Source: Thalassotalea sp. HSM 43
GTDB taxonomy: Bacteria; Pseudomonadota; Gammaproteobacteria; Enterobacterales; Alteromonadaceae
Assembly (NCBI RefSeq): GCF_004752005.1
Contig: NZ_CP038493.1
Coordinates: forward strand, 1,946,302 to 2,010,301
Length of the DNA: 64,000 nt
Direction: 5' to 3'
The translations under genes were made by a program, and so were the position numbers. Every line of letters begins with the position of its first letter. The stretch's first letter is position 1. The notes below the pieces were generated by a model. The model did not search any database, was not told the origin of the DNA, and worked only from the letters and a program-made list of their open reading frames with translations. This document shows positions 36,515-46,789 of this stretch, in pieces.

Positions 36515-37156
36515 ATGAGCAAAACCAACATAACTGCTAAAGCGACGCCGTATTTGGTACCCGCAGAACCTTTGGTGTTTGAGACCGAGGTTCTGCGCAG
36601 TCGCTTTATTTGTGCCATTGCGCGTTGTAATAGCGCCGAAAGTGCGAAAGCGTTTATCGACAGTAAACGCCAGCAATTTCCAGATGCCTCACACAACTGT
36701 TATGCGTTTATGCACAGTCGACCTGAAATAAGTACCGCCTATGGCTTTAGTGACGATGGTGAGCCAACAGGTTGCGCCGGAAAACCCATGTTAGCGGTGC
36801 TACAAGGCAGTGATATTGGTGAAATTTGCGCCGTTGTTACTCGTTACTTTGGTGGTACCAAGTTAGGTACCGGTGGCATGCAACGGGCCTATGCAAACGC
36901 GGTTAGACAAGCCATTAATGTATTAGCAACCGAGTTGGTTACCCCTAGGGATACGGTGACATTGCAATGCGATTATGGTCAGTTAAAAGACATCGAGCAT
37001 GTCGTTGCTGCGTTTGACGGTGAGATCCTTAGCAAAGACTACGGTGTTGATATTTCCCTTAGCGTCGCTATTCCCATTCCAGCCATAGATGCCTATTGTC
37101 AGCGTATTGTTGAGATCACCGCTGGACGGGTGATTCCCAATAACCCTTTGCTCTAA
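36515..37156 (+). CDS. yigZ: IMPACT/YigZ family protein
   Basis: A 213-residue protein of the UPF0029/IMPACT family; related proteins act in translation control, but the bacterial role is uncertain. The family core is seen in SRFICAIARCNSAESAKAFI, ASHNCYAFMHS, SDDGEPTGCAGKPML and VTRYFGGTKLGTGGMQRAY. It is seven bases after pepQ and before trkH, the E. coli order pepQ-yigZ-trkH. Confidence 0.93.
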   Translation: MSKTNITAKATPYLVPAEPLVFETEVLRSRFICAIARCNSAESAKAFIDSKRQQFPDASHNCYAFMHSRPEISTAYGFSDDGEPTGCAGKPMLAVLQGSDIGEICAVVTRYFGGTKLGTGGMQRAYANAVRQAINVLATELVTPRDTVTLQCDYGQLKDIEHVVAAFDGEILSKDYGVDISLSVAIPIPAIDAYCQRIVEITAGRVIPNNPLL

Positions 37157-37236
37157 ACTGAAAATAATTTAGATAGCTAAGGCCTAATGATTCAGGTTAT
37201 GCTATACCTAGAATAAAAATAAACCCTGATAAATTA

Positions 37237-38688
37237 ATGCAATACCGTAATATTATCCGGATCATCGGCATTCTGGTTATGATCCTCAGCTTTACCATGT
37301 TACCGCCGGCGCTGATCTCTTTGATCTACGGCGATGGTGGTGGTGTTGCATTTATTACTTCGTTTTTATTGTGTGTTGGCGCCGGTTTTCTCGGTTGGTA
37401 CCCCAACCGCAGCGAAAAAGGTGATCTTAGAGCCCGCGAAGGCTTTTTAATCGTCGTCTTGTTCTGGACCGTACTGGCCAGCTTCTCTTCTGTACCACTA
37501 ATGCTAACCGAACAACCGAACTTATCGGTTACCGATGCCTTCTTTGAATCGTTTTCTGGTCTTACTACAACCGGCGCAACCATACTGACTAAAATAGAGG
37601 GTTTGCCTCATGCCGTACTTTGGTATCGCCAGCAACTGCAATGGTTAGGTGGCATGGGTATCATCGTTTTAGCGGTTGCCGTATTACCTATGCTAGGTGT
37701 TGGTGGTATGCAGCTGTATCGTGCCGAAACGCCGGGTCCAGTTAAAGACTCTAAAATGACGCCACGTATTGCCGATACGGCAAAACACCTGTGGTATATC
37801 TATTTATCGTTAACCATCGCTTGTGCATTAAGTTATTGGGCGGCAGGAATGACGCCGTTTGATGCCATTTCACATTCGTTCTCGACGATAGCGATTGGTG
37901 GCTTTTCGACTCACGATGCGTCGATGGGCTATTTTGACAGCCCTTTGATCAATGTGATTTGTGTGGTGTTCTTACTGATTGCTGGTGTTAACTTTGCCTT
38001 GCACTTTACCGCCTGGAACAGCAAAAGCATTCGCTCTTATTTTTACGATCCTGAATTTAAAGCGTTTATGTCGATTCAAATGGTATTAACGCTCGTATGC
38101 TTCTTTAGTTTGTTGGCCTATGGTGTTACGGCAAATTTTGAAGAAGCATTTGATGATGCGTTATTCCAAGCGGTGTCGATAAGCACCACCGCAGGATTCG
38201 CGACCACCGATTTTTCGGCCTGGCCAGCGATGTTGCCGATATTACTTATTTTTTCCAGCTTTATTGGTGGTTGTGCCGGGTCAACCGGTGGTGGCATGAA
38301 AGTGATGCGTATCATTTTGCTATACCTACAAGGTATTCGTGAATTGAGCCGTCTGATTCACCCGAAAGCGATCATCACTATAAAACTTGGTCGCAAAGCG
38401 TTACCGGACAAAGTCGTTGATGCAATCTGGGGCTTCTTTGCGGCGTATGCGGTGATCTTTATTATTTGTATGGTGTTGATCATGGCGTCAGGCATCGATG
38501 AAATGACTGCCTTTACAGCGGTTGCAGCCTGTTTGAATAACTTGGGCCCAGGTTTAGGTGAAGTGGCGGCGAACTTTGCTTCGGTCAATGACTTCAGTAA
38601 ATGGGTGCTGATCATTGCCATGCTATTTGGCCGTTTGGAAATATTTACCTTATTGGTGTTATTCATGCCGTCGTTCTGGCGTGATTAA
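37237..38688 (+). CDS. trkH: Trk potassium uptake channel TrkH
   Basis: A 483-residue membrane channel subunit of the Trk/Ktr superfamily, made of four repeated M1-P-M2 units. Selectivity-filter-like loops occur at GLTTTGATI, AIGGFSTHDAS, STTAGFATTDFS and CLNNLGPGLGE. Length equals E. coli TrkH. It works with the NAD-binding regulator TrkA, encoded convergently just after it, so both components lie side by side. Confidence 0.97.
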   Translation: MQYRNIIRIIGILVMILSFTMLPPALISLIYGDGGGVAFITSFLLCVGAGFLGWYPNRSEKGDLRAREGFLIVVLFWTVLASFSSVPLMLTEQPNLSVTDAFFESFSGLTTTGATILTKIEGLPHAVLWYRQQLQWLGGMGIIVLAVAVLPMLGVGGMQLYRAETPGPVKDSKMTPRIADTAKHLWYIYLSLTIACALSYWAAGMTPFDAISHSFSTIAIGGFSTHDASMGYFDSPLINVICVVFLLIAGVNFALHFTAWNSKSIRSYFYDPEFKAFMSIQMVLTLVCFFSLLAYGVTANFEEAFDDALFQAVSISTTAGFATTDFSAWPAMLPILLIFSSFIGGCAGSTGGGMKVMRIILLYLQGIRELSRLIHPKAIITIKLGRKALPDKVVDAIWGFFAAYAVIFIICMVLIMASGIDEMTAFTAVAACLNNLGPGLGEVAANFASVNDFSKWVLIIAMLFGRLEIFTLLVLFMPSFWRD

Positions 38689-38739
38689 TACCGTTGCCTA
38701 AATAGGCAGCATTTAGCAGCATGAATAAATGACAGACAG

Positions 38740-38767
38740 AAAAAAGGCGGTTGATACCGCCTTTTTT
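38740..38767. terminator. Bidirectional terminator between trkH and trkA
   Basis: AAAAAAGGCGG and CCGCCTTTTTT pair perfectly around TTGATA between the convergent genes. Confidence 0.9.
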
Positions 38768-38771
38768 ATAT

Positions 38772-40154
38772 TTAGAAGAAAATCGCTGAAACCGAGAACA
38801 GCTTTTCGATATGACTGATGTATTTCTTATCGACTAAGAATAGGATGACGTGATCATCAGCCTGAATCACCGTGGTGGAGTGGGCAATAAGTACTTCTTC
38901 GCCACGCACAATCGCACCTATGGTTGCCCCCGGTGGTAGCTTAATGTCTTGAATTTCTCGACCGATCACTTTTGATGATTGCTCGTCACCATGAGCAACG
39001 ATTTCAACCGACTCAGCGGCACCACGGCGCAAGCTATATGCGTTAACCACACCACCTTTACGTACATGGGTTAATAACGCCGATATGGTGGCTTGTTGTG
39101 GTGATACCGCAATATCGATATCAAGAATGTTGTCATGGATAATGTCGTGATAGGCATTACGTTGGATTAAGGCGATGGTTTTACGTGCACCACAGCCTTT
39201 AGCCACCATGGAGGACATAATATTGGCTTCATCATCATTGGTAACGGCGATAAACACGTCGATTTGGTCGATGTGCTCTTCAACCAGCAGTTCACGATCG
39301 GACGAGTCACCATTAAACACTAACGCATTATCAAGCTCGTTTGATAAATACTCTGCCCGTTGTGGGTTGCGCTCAATAAGTTTTACCTGATGGTTTTTTT
39401 CGAGCATTCTCGCAAGACCAGCACCAATATGACCACCGCCGGCAATCATAATGCGTTTATATGCGGGTTCTAATTTTTGCAGTTCGTTCATCACCGCGCG
39501 AATATGTCGAGTCGCAGCAATAAAGAATACCTCGTCATCGGCCTCGATAACCGTGGTACCTAATGGTCGAATAGGCTTACCTTTACGATAAATTGCCGCC
39601 ACTCGGGTATCAATATTAGGAATATGATCTCGTAACGTCGATAGGGCATGACCGACTAATAGGCCACCATAGTAGGCACGAATACCAACCAGAGATACTT
39701 TCGCGCCGGCAAACTCTCGTACTTGCAAGGCGCCAGGGTAATCGATAAGACGAGCGATATCACGGGTCACCAATTGTTCTGGTGCGATAATGTGATCGAC
39801 AGGAATATCCTGATTATGGAATAAACGTTTTTTGTATTTAAGAATTTGCTCGGAACGGATACGGGCTATTTTTACTGGGGTACTAAAAATCGAGAAGGCA
39901 ATTTGACAAGCCAGCATATTGGTGGCGTCGTCACTGGTCACCGCAATGACCATATCCGCATCTTCGGCGCCGGCTTTTTCAAGGATATCAGGATGGCTAC
40001 CGTGACCGGTAACAACCTGTAAATCCATCTTGTCTTGCAGTTCTCTGAGTTTTTCTGAGTCAACATCAACTAAGGTGATGTCGTTATTCTCACCAACCAG
40101 ATTTTCTGCCAGGGTGCCGCCAACTTGACCGGCACCTAAAATGATTATCTTCAT
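38772..40154 (-). CDS. trkA: Trk system regulatory protein TrkA
   Basis: A 460-residue cytoplasmic gating subunit with two RCK units. [19 protein letters not shown] opens the first Rossmann fold and [19 protein letters not shown] the second (about residue 235); each is followed by a TrkA_C-like domain. E. coli TrkA is 458 residues. It lies 35 bases after rsmB, in the same direction, in the E. coli-like def-fmt-rsmB-trkA order. Confidence 0.97.
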   Translation of the reverse strand: MKIIILGAGQVGGTLAENLVGENNDITLVDVDSEKLRELQDKMDLQVVTGHGSHPDILEKAGAEDADMVIAVTSDDATNMLACQIAFSIFSTPVKIARIRSEQILKYKKRLFHNQDIPVDHIIAPEQLVTRDIARLIDYPGALQVREFAGAKVSLVGIRAYYGGLLVGHALSTLRDHIPNIDTRVAAIYRKGKPIRPLGTTVIEADDEVFFIAATRHIRAVMNELQKLEPAYKRIMIAGGGHIGAGLARMLEKNHQVKLIERNPQRAEYLSNELDNALVFNGDSSDRELLVEEHIDQIDVFIAVTNDDEANIMSSMVAKGCGARKTIALIQRNAYHDIIHDNILDIDIAVSPQQATISALLTHVRKGGVVNAYSLRRGAAESVEIVAHGDEQSSKVIGREIQDIKLPPGATIGAIVRGEEVLIAHSTTVIQADDHVILFLVDKKYISHIEKLFSVSAIFF

Positions 40155-40189
40155 TTTCCGTTATTTTTTATTGTTATTTGCACTGCTTG

Positions 40190-41482
40190 CTAAACGTTAG
40201 CACTTTTTTGTAGTTTCGCATAATAAAAGCCGTCCATTGACTCGTTTCCAGGCAATATTTGCCAATCTTGGCTTGCATTGGCACGAGTTAGGTTAAGCAA
40301 AGTCGCATCTTGGTTTTCTTTAACAAATCTTTGTATTTGTTCGCTATTTTCTTCAGGAAGAATGGAACACGTAGCATAAACCATGATGCCGCCAGGCTTA
40401 AGGATAGCCCATATAGCATCAAGTATTTGTCTTTGTAGCACAACCAGAGCGTCTATATCAGATGCCCGACGCAGCCATTTTATGTCAGGGTTTTTACGTA
40501 TAACACCGGTTCCTGAACAAGGCGCATCAATTAATATCCGGTCAAACATTTCACCATCGAACCAATCGCTGGTATCGGCGGCATCGGCACATAGCACTTT
40601 GGCTGTTAATCCTAAACGTTGCAGGTTTTCTTCAACGCGGGTTAAGCGTTCTGCTTCTATGTCGATAGCGGTAACGTCAATTTCCGCTCTACGCTCTAGA
40701 ATATGACAGGTTTTGCCACCCGGTGCGGCGCAGCAATCAAGTACTTTATCGCCGCTTTCTGCGGCAAGTAATACCGCTGCCATTTGTGCAGCGCCGTCTT
40801 GTACTGACACCCAACCGTCATGAAAATGTGGCAGACGAGTGACATCAACCGCTTGGCTTAATAACAGGCCATGGCTATCTGGATCTTCGCTAGCGACGTC
40901 AATATCGGCTGCCGCCAATAGCGCTTTGTAATCTGTCACTGTGGTTTTTTGCTGATTAACCCGCAGCCACATTGATGGTCGCTGCAGGTTTGCTTCGACA
41001 ATCTGTTGCCAGTGTTGCGGATAGCCTTGTTGAATTTTTTTCAAAAACCAAGAAGGGTGGTTATAACGCACGGCATCGGGCAACTCGTCATCGCTGTCAG
41101 GTTGACGTTGATAAGAGCGCAATACCGCATTGACCATACCTTTTAAATGACGACTTTTTAAAGGGCCTGTGGCAGCGACGGTTTCTGCTACCGCAGCGTG
41201 ATCGGGAATGCGGGTATATTTGATTTGATAAATACCAACCAACAATAGAAAGTGACCCACTCGCTGCTTGCCTTTTAATGGTTTATCAACAAATCGGCGG
41301 ACATGGTGTTCAAGCTCTGGTAAATAACGTAACACGCCATAACACAGCTCTTGCAATAAGCCTTTGTCTTTAGGTGACTCGACTAAGCCTTGTTGCTTAG
41401 GTAATTCATCACTGAGACTGCGGCCTTTATCGACCACCGCATAGACACACTTAGCTGCCAGTGCGCGCAAATTTTTAGACAT
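40190..41482 (-). CDS. rsmB: 16S rRNA (cytosine-C5) methyltransferase RsmB
   Basis: A 430-residue enzyme that methylates C967 of 16S rRNA. An N-terminal NusB-like RNA-binding domain (about 1-140) precedes the SAM domain with [34 protein letters not shown] and the catalytic Cys in [12 protein letters not shown]. coli RsmB has 429 residues. Its start overlaps the end of fmt by eight bases. Confidence 0.96.
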   Translation of the reverse strand: MSKNLRALAAKCVYAVVDKGRSLSDELPKQQGLVESPKDKGLLQELCYGVLRYLPELEHHVRRFVDKPLKGKQRVGHFLLLVGIYQIKYTRIPDHAAVAETVAATGPLKSRHLKGMVNAVLRSYQRQPDSDDELPDAVRYNHPSWFLKKIQQGYPQHWQQIVEANLQRPSMWLRVNQQKTTVTDYKALLAAADIDVASEDPDSHGLLLSQAVDVTRLPHFHDGWVSVQDGAAQMAAVLLAAESGDKVLDCCAAPGGKTCHILERRAEIDVTAIDIEAERLTRVEENLQRLGLTAKVLCADAADTSDWFDGEMFDRILIDAPCSGTGVIRKNPDIKWLRRASDIDALVVLQRQILDAIWAILKPGGIMVYATCSILPEENSEQIQRFVKENQDATLLNLTRANASQDWQILPGNESMDGFYYAKLQKSANV

Positions 41483-42449
41483 CAGCGTGTCCTGTGATTG
41501 GTTGGCCGCTCACAAACCAGTCGCCACGACCATTTAAGATGTCGGCAACGTGTAGGGCTTTTTTACCGGGCAACTGTAAGCTGGTTAATTGCAACTCACC
41601 GTCACCGGTGGCGACACGAATACCTTGTTTATTAACCTCGGTTATGGTGCCGGCGGTCGCGTTTGATTGACTGGCAACGGCTGTTGCTTGCCATATTTTA
41701 ATGCGATGCTGGTTTTTACCATCGTTGTAGATAAACTGCGCAAATGGCCAAGGTTGATAGGCGCGAATTTTTCTGTCCAATACCGCCGCGGGTAATGACC
41801 AGTCGATTATGGCTTCTTCTTTAGTGAGCTTTGCAGCGTAGTTGGCTAGATTGTTATCTTGTGGCTGCGCTTGATGCGTGCCTTCAGCCATTTGTGCCAT
41901 CACATCAAGTAAGGCTTTTGGCCCTAATTCGGCTAATTTTTCATATAAACTGGCACTGGTATCGGCACTGGTAATCGGGCAACTGGCTTTTAATAGCATG
42001 TCACCGGTATCCAAACCAATATCCATTTGCATAATCGTCACACCGGTTTCGGCATCACCCGTTTCTAATGAACGTTGAATCGGTGCTGCACCGCGCCATC
42101 GCGGCAACAATGAGCCGTGAACGTTGACACACCCTAATCGCGGTGCATCAAGGATGACTTTCGGTAACAACAAACCATAGGCAACAACGACCATAACATC
42201 GGCGTTATAGCGGGCTAATTGTTGTTGATCGTCTTGTTGTTTAAAGTTTAGTGGCTGTTCTACGCGAATATCGTGTTGCTGTGCCAATTGCTTAACCGCA
42301 CAAGCGGTTAATTTTTTACCGCGACCAGCAGGTTTATCTGGCGGACAATATACGGCGACCACATTGTGTTGTGAGTCGATGAGTGCCTGTAGATGTTTGG
42401 CAGCGAAATCCGGCGTACCGGCAAAGATAATATTCAGTGGTTTAGACAA
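41475..42449 (-). CDS. fmt: Methionyl-tRNA formyltransferase
   Basis: A 324-residue enzyme that formylates initiator Met-tRNA with 10-formyl-THF. The N-terminal Rossmann part has [18 protein letters not shown], then the catalytic stretch [18 protein letters not shown] and [18 protein letters not shown]; the C-terminal OB-like domain begins near residue 210. It follows def by 27 bases; the deformylase removes the formyl group from new chains. Confidence 0.97.
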   Translation of the reverse strand: MSKPLNIIFAGTPDFAAKHLQALIDSQHNVVAVYCPPDKPAGRGKKLTACAVKQLAQQHDIRVEQPLNFKQQDDQQQLARYNADVMVVVAYGLLLPKVILDAPRLGCVNVHGSLLPRWRGAAPIQRSLETGDAETGVTIMQMDIGLDTGDMLLKASCPITSADTSASLYEKLAELGPKALLDVMAQMAEGTHQAQPQDNNLANYAAKLTKEEAIIDWSLPAAVLDRKIRAYQPWPFAQFIYNDGKNQHRIKIWQATAVASQSNATAGTITEVNKQGIRVATGDGELQLTSLQLPGKKALHVADILNGRGDWFVSGQPITGHADV

Positions 42450-42476
42450 AGAGTTACCCTCAGAATGTCGATTGAA

Positions 42477-42989
42477 TTAGGCGCGATTTTCCAGACGAGC
42501 GGCTTTTTCTAGCTTTGCTTTGATACGCTGGCGTTTTAATGGCGACAGGTAATCAACAAACAGCACACCCTTTAAGTGATCCAGTTCGTGCTGAATACAG
42601 ATAGCCAACAGTTCCGACGCATCAAGCTCGAATGCGTCGCCATCTTTATTGATGGCGTTAACGGTTACTTCGGTATTACGCTCAACTTTTGCGTAGCTAC
42701 CGGGTACCGATAAGCAACCTTCTTCGTTGATCATAATATCGCCACTGTGTTCAGTGATTTGTGGATTGATCAAAACAATTGGCTCTGATTTATCTTCACT
42801 GACATCAATAACAACAATACGTTGGTGAATATCTACCTGGGTTGCCGCCAAACCTACGCCGTTTTCGGCGTACATGGTTTCGAACATATCGTCGATAATT
42901 TGGCGAGTTTCGTCAGTTACTTCTGTAACCGGTTCTGCTATGGTTCTTAGACGCTCATCAGGGAAGCGTAATACATTTAAAACTGTCAT
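42477..42989 (-). CDS. def: Peptide deformylase
   Basis: A 170-residue metalloenzyme that removes the formyl group from nascent proteins. The three motifs are complete: GVGLAATQ (44-51), EGCLSVPG (90-97, metal ligand Cys92) and HELDH (134-138). Length matches E. coli Def (169). First gene of def-fmt-rsmB-trkA and divergent from the LysM gene, with about 157 bases between that hold promoters I cannot place exactly and a small ATTATTC/GAATAAT hairpin. Confidence 0.97.
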   Translation of the reverse strand: MTVLNVLRFPDERLRTIAEPVTEVTDETRQIIDDMFETMYAENGVGLAATQVDIHQRIVVIDVSEDKSEPIVLINPQITEHSGDIMINEEGCLSVPGSYAKVERNTEVTVNAINKDGDAFELDASELLAICIQHELDHLKGVLFVDYLSPLKRQRIKAKLEKAARLENRA

Positions 42990-43146
42990 ATATTTTTAAA
43001 AAATTAGCGATAATTTCGATACAATGGTATGTTGGTACTAATTTTAGCCATTATTCTCTATGAATAATAGGGCTTTATCGTTACTCTCGCGAATATTAAC
43101 GTTACAATAACTTTAACGACAAATTGCTCGAAACGGATCCGACAGC

Positions 43147-44244
43147 ATGATGAAAAAAATACTAATAACCATTGTTTGTCTGTTTACCTCGCTACTCGCC
43201 CTTGCGGATGAGTTGCAAATAAAAGACGATGCACCAAAAAACTACGTAGTAAAGAAGGGTGATACCCTTTGGGATATCTCCGCGATGTACCTCAGTGAAC
43301 CATGGCTGTGGCCTAAGCTGTGGCGTATGAACCCAGAAATCGTTAACCCACATTTAATTTATCCGGGTGATGAATTGCGCTTGGTGTTTGACGCCGATGG
43401 TAACCCGATGTTGGTTAAAGGCAAGCCAACATTAAAATGGTCACCACAGATTCGTAAAACCTTAAAAGAGCAAAACCCGGTAACCTATTTACCATTTGAA
43501 GTGGTTGCGCCTTATTTAGATTACGCAACCGTAATGACTGGCGAAGACTTTGATAAAGCGCCGTATGTACTGGGTGGCGATGAAAAATACAAATCCAATA
43601 TGGAAGGCGCCTTATTGTATGTCAAAGGTGAGGTTGCAACAGAGCAACACTACGCCATTTACAAAAAAGGTGAGCAGGTTATCGATCCTGACAGCGGCAA
43701 ACCGTTAGGTTATCACGCTATTTTGATTGGTACCGCCGAAGGTGTTCGCAAGGGCAGTCTTGAAGAGAAAAAACCATCGACCTTATATTTGCAATCGTCA
43801 AATCAGGAAATTCGAGCTGGCGCCATCATAGTGCCGGTCAACGAAGGTCAACTGTATCCAGCATTCTATGCAATGCAGGCAGCCGAAGGTAAAGAGATTG
43901 ATGCCCGTATGATTCGCTCTCGCAATATGGTGCGCGAATTCGGTAAGTTTGAAGTGGTGCTATTAAACAAGGGCGCTAACGAAAACATCGAAATGGGTGA
44001 TGTATATGCCATTAATCGACAAAGCCCTGATGTTATCGAAACCAAAGATGGTCCGATTTACGAAGAAGATGCATCAAGCTGGTATCGATTGACCCGACCA
44101 AATGACAGTGATCGTCGTGTGGAAATGCCAAAAGAGCGCATTGGTCATCTAATGGTATTTAAAGTGCTTGATAACACCAGCTACGCGATTGTCTTAAGTA
44201 CGTCTAAAGCTGTGCATATCAATGACTCGGTGAATGCACCTTAA
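43147..44244 (+). CDS. Periplasmic LysM-domain protein
   Basis: A 365-residue exported protein. A signal peptide (about residues 1-20, cut after LLALA) is followed at once by one LysM domain (about 33-80: VVKKGDTLWDIS...PGDEL) that binds peptidoglycan. The remaining 280 residues are a conserved but unassigned region often found in proteins of this kind in Alteromonadales and Vibrio. The start may be either of two adjacent Met codons (43147 or 43150). It sits between def and dprA and is followed by a terminator. The function beyond glycan binding is unknown. Confidence 0.88.
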   Translation: MMKKILITIVCLFTSLLALADELQIKDDAPKNYVVKKGDTLWDISAMYLSEPWLWPKLWRMNPEIVNPHLIYPGDELRLVFDADGNPMLVKGKPTLKWSPQIRKTLKEQNPVTYLPFEVVAPYLDYATVMTGEDFDKAPYVLGGDEKYKSNMEGALLYVKGEVATEQHYAIYKKGEQVIDPDSGKPLGYHAILIGTAEGVRKGSLEEKKPSTLYLQSSNQEIRAGAIIVPVNEGQLYPAFYAMQAAEGKEIDARMIRSRNMVREFGKFEVVLLNKGANENIEMGDVYAINRQSPDVIETKDGPIYEEDASSWYRLTRPNDSDRRVEMPKERIGHLMVFKVLDNTSYAIVLSTSKAVHINDSVNAP

Positions 44245-44286
44245 CTGCCAAGGCAGTTTCCGAAACATCGATTTTTAACTAAACTG

Positions 44287-44318
44287 AAAAGAGCGCTAAT
44301 GGAATTAGCGCTCTTTTT
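44287..44318 (+). terminator. Rho-independent terminator after the LysM gene
   Basis: A perfect 14-base stem AAAAGAGCGCTAAT / ATTAGCGCTCTTTT with a GGA loop, then T's. Confidence 0.9.
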
Positions 44319-44393
44319 ATTTGTGTTTCGGCTTTTGTTTTATATGCAACAACATACAAACTAACAGATCAATGAATTCAAAGGATATGAATG

Positions 44394-45530
44394 ATGACTT
44401 CTGCTCACACCACGCTAGTGTCGTACCTGCGCTTGCGCCTCGTACCGCGTCTTGCCAATAACATCAAAATTAAATTACTGCATCAATATGGTTTAGATGG
44501 ACTACGAAAGCTAGACGCTAGCGCCCTAAGTAGCATGGGTTTTAGTCACAAACAACGCCAAGCCATGCTAAACCCTGAGATAAAGCGCATTGAGCAATTT
44601 ATCGAGCTAGCGAATAAACATCAAATGAGCATAATTGGTTATCTGGATAAGCGTTATCCGCAGCAGCTTAAACACATCGAAAATGCACCAATTGTGTTGT
44701 TTGTACAAGGCAACATAAAGTTATTAAACTTGCCGCAATTGGCAATGGTTGGCTCACGAAGTGCCACAGTCGGCGCACGTCATCATTGTCATCAGTTTGC
44801 CGCCGATTTAAGCCGTTATTGTGTGATCACTTCAGGTCTGGCGATAGGTATTGATGCTGCTGCTCACTGCGGTGCATTGGATGCCAATGGTTATACCTTA
44901 GCCGTGGTGGCAACAGGTCTAGATAGTGTCTATCCGGCACGACATCGGGCGCTAGCCAAGCGTATACTCGACCAACAAGGAACCATCATCAGTGAATGCC
45001 TGCCGGGCAGCAAACCTTTTGCTGGTGCGTTTCCTCGTCGCAACCGCATTGTCACTGGCATGAGCCTTGGTGTGTTCGTCATTGAAGCGACTTTAAAAAG
45101 TGGCTCATTGATCTCGGCGCGCCTGGCGCTAGAGCAAAACAGAGAGGTGTTTGCCATGCCGGGGGCGATAAGTAATGTGCAAACACAAGGTTGTCACTAC
45201 TTACTAAAACAGGGCGCGCAGTTAGTCGATAACCATGCTGATATCGTCGACATGTTAGATCTAAAGCCGCTTGCCGGTCGTATCAATATAGAGCAACAAT
45301 TATTGGCAAAAACAGGCCTTAAAAAATTACAAAAAAAGTGTTCTGAGGACTTGTTTCTCGATCCATTGTTGCGTAGTGTGGATTATGAAGCTGTTACAAC
45401 CGTGGACATAATAGCTTCTCGAAGTAAGCTTCCCATAGAGGAAGTATTAACTCGATTGATGACGCTAGAGCTAAGAGGTCTGGTAACCGCGGTACCAGGT
45501 GGCTACATCAAATTGCAACATAAGGTTTAA
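44394..45530 (+). CDS. dprA: DNA processing protein DprA
   Basis: A protein of about 378 residues that binds single-stranded DNA and loads RecA during natural transformation. The extended Rossmann fold shows [37 protein letters not shown]-like FPRRNRIV and [22 protein letters not shown]. An N-terminal SAM-like region and a C-terminal winged-helix segment (about 305 on) complete it. Two Met codons at 44391 and 44394 are possible; AAGGA at 44381-44385 favours the second. It leads dprA-smg-yrdD. Confidence 0.95.
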   Translation: MTSAHTTLVSYLRLRLVPRLANNIKIKLLHQYGLDGLRKLDASALSSMGFSHKQRQAMLNPEIKRIEQFIELANKHQMSIIGYLDKRYPQQLKHIENAPIVLFVQGNIKLLNLPQLAMVGSRSATVGARHHCHQFAADLSRYCVITSGLAIGIDAAAHCGALDANGYTLAVVATGLDSVYPARHRALAKRILDQQGTIISECLPGSKPFAGAFPRRNRIVTGMSLGVFVIEATLKSGSLISARLALEQNREVFAMPGAISNVQTQGCHYLLKQGAQLVDNHADIVDMLDLKPLAGRINIEQQLLAKTGLKKLQKKCSEDLFLDPLLRSVDYEAVTTVDIIASRSKLPIEEVLTRLMTLELRGLVTAVPGGYIKLQHKV

Positions 45531-45565
45531 CCTTATTACGCAATTCACTTAGAGGGGAAATAGTT

Positions 45566-46039
45566 ATGTTCGATATTCTCATGTATCTTTTTGAAAACTA
45601 TATCCACAGTGAAGCTGAAGTTATGGTGGATCATGACATCCTTACCGACGAATTAACTCGCGCCGGATTCCATCAGGATGAGATCTACAAAGCTTTATCT
45701 TGGTTAGAAAAACTAGCCGCGCTGCAAAATACCGATGCATACCCATATTTGACCCGCCGTCCAGGTGTCTCGGTCCGTATTTACACACCTGAAGAAACTC
45801 GTTTCCTTGATGTTGAGAGTCGTGGTTTTTTGATGTTCCTTGAACACATTAATGTCCTCGATTTCACTACACGGGAAATGGTTATCGACCGGGTGATGGA
45901 ATTGGACACCAAAGATTTCAATATTGACGATCTTAAGTGGGTCGTGCTTATGGTGCTGTTTAATGTGCCGGGCAAAGAGTCTGCTTATTCGCAAATGGAA
46001 GATTTGATATTTGATGAATGCGAAGGGCCATTGCACTAA
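45566..46039 (+). CDS. smg: Smg family protein (DUF494)
   Basis: A 157-residue acidic protein of the Smg family, whose role is not established. It begins [16 protein letters not shown] and contains the conserved AGF...I[11 protein letters not shown] region and [16 protein letters not shown]. Length equals E. coli Smg. AGGGG lies about ten bases before the start. It follows dprA by 35 bases, the usual neighbour. Confidence 0.93.
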   Translation: MFDILMYLFENYIHSEAEVMVDHDILTDELTRAGFHQDEIYKALSWLEKLAALQNTDAYPYLTRRPGVSVRIYTPEETRFLDVESRGFLMFLEHINVLDFTTREMVIDRVMELDTKDFNIDDLKWVVLMVLFNVPGKESAYSQMEDLIFDECEGPLH

Positions 46040-46122
46040 ATCTTCAAGGTTTTGCGAAAGCGCTTAAGTTTTGCACTGTCGTTTGCGATAATGGCCGCCC
46101 TTAACGCCCATGGCCAGTTATT

Positions 46123-46680
46123 ATGAGCAAAGACAGTAAACCTTTATTTAGTCAGCACGAACACGCTTTGGAAAAAGAGTACGAAGTCTGCCCGCAATGT
46201 GGCAGCGAGTTACAGATCAAAAATTCCAAAGCCGGTGCGTTTCTTGGTTGCGTTAATTACCCTACTTGCAGTTATTCTCGCCCGCTGGTTGAGCAAGAAA
46301 AATTTGAACAACAGCTGTTACCAGGAACCGAATGTCCTGAATGCGGCAATGAGCTGGCGGTAAAGCAGGGCCGTTTTGGCATGTTTATCGGCTGTACCAA
46401 CTTTCCTGAATGTCACCATATCGAGCATGAGCATAGTGAAGTGGTTGCCGATGTGAAGTGTCCGCAATGCAGTAAAGGCCATTTGGCGGAAAAACATAAT
46501 CGCTACGGCAAAACCTTTTACGCTTGTGATGGCTACCCAAAATGTAAGTTTGCGGTTAATCACGAGCCGGTGGCAGGCAATTGTCAAAAGTGTGGTTATG
46601 GCTTATTGCTAAAGCGCAATATGGCGGCAGGCGAGAAACTGCAATGCGCAGATAAAAAGTGTAGCCACTTCCAGAGTTAG
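46123..46680 (+). CDS. yrdD: Topoisomerase-type zinc-finger protein YrdD
   Basis: A 185-residue DNA-binding protein made of four C4 zinc ribbons of the kind found at the C-terminus of topoisomerase I: CPQCGSEL...CVNYPTC, CPECGNEL...CTNFPEC, CPQCSKGHL...CDGYPKC and CQKCGYGL...CADKKC. There is no topoisomerase catalytic domain, so it is not an enzyme. Place (after smg) and size match E. coli YrdD. It is convergent with purK. Confidence 0.92.
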   Translation: MSKDSKPLFSQHEHALEKEYEVCPQCGSELQIKNSKAGAFLGCVNYPTCSYSRPLVEQEKFEQQLLPGTECPECGNELAVKQGRFGMFIGCTNFPECHHIEHEHSEVVADVKCPQCSKGHLAEKHNRYGKTFYACDGYPKCKFAVNHEPVAGNCQKCGYGLLLKRNMAAGEKLQCADKKCSHFQS

Positions 46681-46715
46681 CGTTCGTTTTTACTAAGCAG
46701 ATTAAAATTTAAAAA

Positions 46716-46767
46716 ACAGATATAAAAAAGGGGCAGAGTAGTTTACTCGCCCCTTTTTTATATCTGT
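46716..46767. terminator. Very long bidirectional terminator hairpin between yrdD and purK
   Basis: Arms of 19 bases (46716-46734 and 46749-46767) pair perfectly, then after one bulged A five more pairs (GAGTA/TACTC) close a three-base loop. The stem contains GGGGC/GCCCC and A/T runs on both sides, so it can stop both convergent genes. Confidence 0.88.
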
Positions 46768-46789
46768 ACTGTCGTTATCTAAATAACGA

